From contig JAGPGC010000044.1 in assembly GCA_018056205.1 (NCBI GenBank), positions 1 to 8,244 of the forward strand: a stretch of 8,244 nucleotides of DNA, read 5' to 3'. The number at the start of each line of letters is the position of its first letter. Position 1 is the first letter of the stretch. The notes under the pieces were generated by a model. The model saw only the letters and a list, made by a program, of their open reading frames with translations, was not told the DNA's origin and searched no databases. Position numbers and translations under genes: made by a program. The stretch comes from Candidatus Atribacteria bacterium (lineage in GTDB: Bacteria; Atribacterota; Atribacteria; Atribacterales; Atribacteraceae). Positions 6,038-8,244 of this stretch are shown piece after piece.

Positions 6038-7009
6038 ATGAATGTAGGGTATTTTTGTACCTATATACCTGAAGAAATAATTCTATCCTGCCATGCAACA
6101 CCAAAATTTTTATTTCCCGATTTGCTTTCTCCAACTCAAACCCTGCCCTATCTTCCTATTCCTTTCTGCCCATTTTCCAAAGCCATTCTTAATGATCTCC
6201 TTTCTGAAAAAAACCATGACCTGGATTATCTCGTTTTCGGAGGAAGTTGCGATGCTGCGAAAAAACTCTACGACATTTATACTTCTCTTCAGCCAAAAAC
6301 TCCTTGCTACTATCTTCATATTCCTTTGATACATAATGAAGAATCCCTAAAATTTTACCGCCATTCTCTCCATAATTTAGCTGAAAACCTTTTCTCCTTC
6401 CAAGGGATTTCTCAACAGAATTATATTGAAAATCTTACCAAAATCCTCAATCACTCTTACCAGGTTAAAAAAGCTTATAGTGAGGCTTTCTTAACTGGAA
6501 AACTTTCTGGCGATTTCTTTCTTAAGGAGAAAAAGCAACCGCCCAGCAGCTGGTCTTTAAGAACCTCTTCAAAAGTTCCGGTTCTTCTTATCGCCTCTCA
6601 TCTTTTTGTTCAAGATCTAATCCAATTATTGGAAGAAAAGGAATTCCTGGTTTTTGATGGTTCAGCTTTAGGGATGAGACGTTATGTTTTCCCCGATATT
6701 GAATATCCATCCCAATCTGATGCTCTTGATTCTCTCGCCCGGTGGTATTTATTAAATAAAGTTCCCTGTCCAGGGTATGATCCCCAAAAACGCTTGGATA
6801 TAGTGCAAAAATTCATAAATAGGGTAAACCTACAAGGTTTAGTTTATTTTTATCCAAAATTTTGCGATCAAGCTCTTTATGAACTGTCATTTATAAAAAA
6901 ACATTTAAAAATCCCAGTGCTTCCCATTGAACACGATACCTCTTTCTCCTCGGTTGGACAATGGGAAACTCGTATCGATGCCTTTCGAGAAGTTTTATCA
7001 AACCGATGA
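6038..7009 (+). CDS. 2-hydroxyacyl-CoA dehydratase / benzoyl-CoA reductase family subunit (HgdB-like, small)
   Basis: The 323-residue protein matches the D-component family of 2-hydroxyacyl-CoA dehydratases, whose paired subunits hold oxygen-sensitive iron-sulfur clusters and act by ATP-driven electron transfer. Family features seen: VGYFCTYIPEEII at the N-terminus, CPFSKAIL (C44), GGSCDAAKKLYDIY (C71), KVPCPGYD (C244), FYPKFCDQALYE (C276) and the C-terminal LPIEHDTSFSSVGQWETR followed by IDAFREVL. C44, C71 and C276 sit where cluster-binding cysteines are expected. The protein lacks the N-terminal helical part of longer relatives. Where many relatives have ELI-AAG, it has IILSCHA (C18, H19). 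Its stop overlaps the next start as ATGA, so the two products probably form a complex. Family membership is strong; the substrate and whether it is a dehydratase, a reductase or something else are unknown. Confidence 0.85.
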   Translation: MNVGYFCTYIPEEIILSCHATPKFLFPDLLSPTQTLPYLPIPFCPFSKAILNDLLSEKNHDLDYLVFGGSCDAAKKLYDIYTSLQPKTPCYYLHIPLIHNEESLKFYRHSLHNLAENLFSFQGISQQNYIENLTKILNHSYQVKKAYSEAFLTGKLSGDFFLKEKKQPPSSWSLRTSSKVPVLLIASHLFVQDLIQLLEEKEFLVFDGSALGMRRYVFPDIEYPSQSDALDSLARWYLLNKVPCPGYDPQKRLDIVQKFINRVNLQGLVYFYPKFCDQALYELSFIKKHLKIPVLPIEHDTSFSSVGQWETRIDAFREVLSNR

Positions 7010-8244
7010 ACAAGAAAACTTCAACCACTCTGTCAATTGCCCAGTTTTTAGCGAATAGAAAGAGCCTTTTCCACTTACTCAGTATTTACGAGTGGTGGTT
7101 AAAAAGAAAATTTCCCGAACCCACTCTTTCTCAAACTTCTTACCAATTAACCATTAAAACTATCCGGGAACTTTACAGCCATTCCCAACCAATCATTTGG
7201 TCCAGTCTCTTTTTTCCAGGTGAATTTATTCATGCTGCTGGAGCGGTTCCCTTTTATCCGGAAATCACCGTTGGATTAATCGCTGCTCTTGGTTTTTCAA
7301 ATATCCCTCTGGAGTTGGCAGAGAAAAATTGGTTTTCCCAGGATTTATGCAGTTATCATCGGGCCGGGATAGGCATGAGTCTTATTAAATTATTTCCCCG
7401 TCCTGATTTTTTATTCGCAACTACCAGTATATGTCGGAGTACCGCCGGTTTTTTCCAGTCTTTGTCTGATATATGGAAAATACCCTGCTACTTAATTGAT
7501 GTTCCCTATCAAACTACTTTTGAAACTATTTCCTATGTCAAAAAACAGCTATCATTGATTGCCTCTGAAGTACAATCCCGGCTAAAGTGTCGTTTTAGTT
7601 GGGAAGAAACTTTTTCAATATCCAACGCAACCGTCCAAATCATTCATCAAATTGAAGAATTGAGAAAGCACCAGTGCTCCACTCTCCAACCACCAACTAA
7701 AAATTTAGATTTTCTCCCCTATTACTTTCAATTTCTTGGCTCACCAGCTTCCAAACTCTTTTTTGATAAGCTTTTGGAAAACTTACCAACAATTGAAAAG
7801 ACGAATACTAAGCTTCATCGCTTGATATGGCTTCATCTCAAACCATTCTACCCCAATAACTTAACCGCCCTTCTCAATGAATATCACTTTGATGTTGTCT
7901 ATGACGAGTTTGCTTCGATTTTCTGGGAGCCACTAGAACCTGATAATCCTCTCGAATCCTTAGCTAAAAAAATCCTATCCAGCCAAAATTTAACCGTCCC
8001 GGAAAAAAGAGTAAATAGAATCCTTAATTGGTGCGAACAATTTCAAGCTGATGGGGTTATTCAATTTAATCAATGGGGATGCCGTCAGAGCCAGGGTATG
8101 AATTTTATACTTAAAAATATGCTTCAACAAAAAGGTTATCCCGTGTTATTATTGGATGGAGATCATATTGATAGGAAGTTTTATTCCGAAGAGCAACTTC
8201 GTACTCGGATAGAGGCATTTTATGAAATGTTGGAAGGAAAATAA
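7006..8244 (+). CDS. 2-hydroxyacyl-CoA dehydratase / benzoyl-CoA reductase family subunit (large)
   Basis: The 412-residue protein is the partner subunit of the same family. It has a helical N-terminal region (1-60), then SSLFFPGEFIHAAGAVPF (66-83, the canonical substrate-side motif), SQDLCSYHRAGIGMSL (C115), TSICRSTAGFF (C143), PCYLIDVPY (160-168), QFNQWGCRQSQGM (C359) and LLLDGDHIDRKF with EEQLRTRIEAFYEML at the C-terminus. C115, C143 and C359 are the likely three cluster ligands. The start is ATG 7006, overlapping the previous stop (ATGA); a frame open from ATG 6961 would add 15 residues but lies inside the upstream gene and is less likely. Only a distant GAGAAG (6987-6992) is visible, fitting coupled translation. 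The stop codon is the last three bases of the window, so the next gene is not seen. An activase gene would be expected nearby but is not present. Confidence 0.87.
   Translation: MNKKTSTTLSIAQFLANRKSLFHLLSIYEWWLKRKFPEPTLSQTSYQLTIKTIRELYSHSQPIIWSSLFFPGEFIHAAGAVPFYPEITVGLIAALGFSNIPLELAEKNWFSQDLCSYHRAGIGMSLIKLFPRPDFLFATTSICRSTAGFFQSLSDIWKIPCYLIDVPYQTTFETISYVKKQLSLIASEVQSRLKCRFSWEETFSISNATVQIIHQIEELRKHQCSTLQPPTKNLDFLPYYFQFLGSPASKLFFDKLLENLPTIEKTNTKLHRLIWLHLKPFYPNNLTALLNEYHFDVVYDEFASIFWEPLEPDNPLESLAKKILSSQNLTVPEKRVNRILNWCEQFQADGVIQFNQWGCRQSQGMNFILKNMLQQKGYPVLLLDGDHIDRKFYSEEQLRTRIEAFYEMLEGK

Noticed and set aside
6093..6334. Open frames on both strands within the small dehydratase-like gene
   Set aside because: The correct frame carries the cysteine motifs; the others are low-information shadows.

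Overview
The window comes from an A+T-rich bacterial genome. The last two genes look like subunits of the oxygen-sensitive 2-hydroxyacyl-CoA dehydratase / benzoyl-CoA reductase family, which points to a strict anaerobe. The lineage cannot be fixed from the sequence; Atribacterota or a clostridial-type fermenter is only a guess. Gene calls rest on recognised motifs and Shine-Dalgarno sites. No database search was run.

Layout. Positions 1-2573 hold a tightly packed leftward operon, in transcription order: a FSA-type transaldolase (tal), a class I/II PLP-dependent aminotransferase, and a PdxA-family dehydrogenase that runs off the left edge. The last two overlap by ATGA. Positions 2574-3258 are a 685-base intergenic region between divergent genes. 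It holds a 20-bp direct repeat bracketing two inverted copies of a 27-bp palindrome, plus another small hairpin. Positions 3259-4755 encode an AMP-forming acyl-CoA ligase on the plus strand. Positions 4756-5072 are a second repeat-rich gap with three copies of a different hairpin element. From 5073 to the end the plus strand carries a secreted SYLF/Ysc84-type protein, a 69-residue membrane protein, and two 2-hydroxyacyl-CoA dehydratase-like subunits (323 and 412 residues) joined by another ATGA overlap. The window ends exactly on the stop codon of the last gene.

How the genes may work together. The leftward operon fits a vitamin B6 or four-carbon sugar acid theme: transaldolase can form erythrose 4-phosphate, the precursor of the DXP-dependent pyridoxal phosphate route in which an aminotransferase step comes just before PdxA. 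This is inference; PdxA2-type tetronate catabolism is an alternative. The rightward set looks like a two-subunit iron-sulfur enzyme acting on an acyl-CoA, next to a lipid-binding-type exported protein and a tiny membrane protein. The nearby acyl-CoA ligase could supply a CoA thioester, but a repeat-filled gap separates it from the rest. The ATP-dependent activase such enzymes need is not in the window.

The points most worth a second look are the unusual cysteine/histidine composition of the dehydratase-like pair, the possible B6 operon, and the palindromic repeats, one pair of which shows compensatory stem changes.
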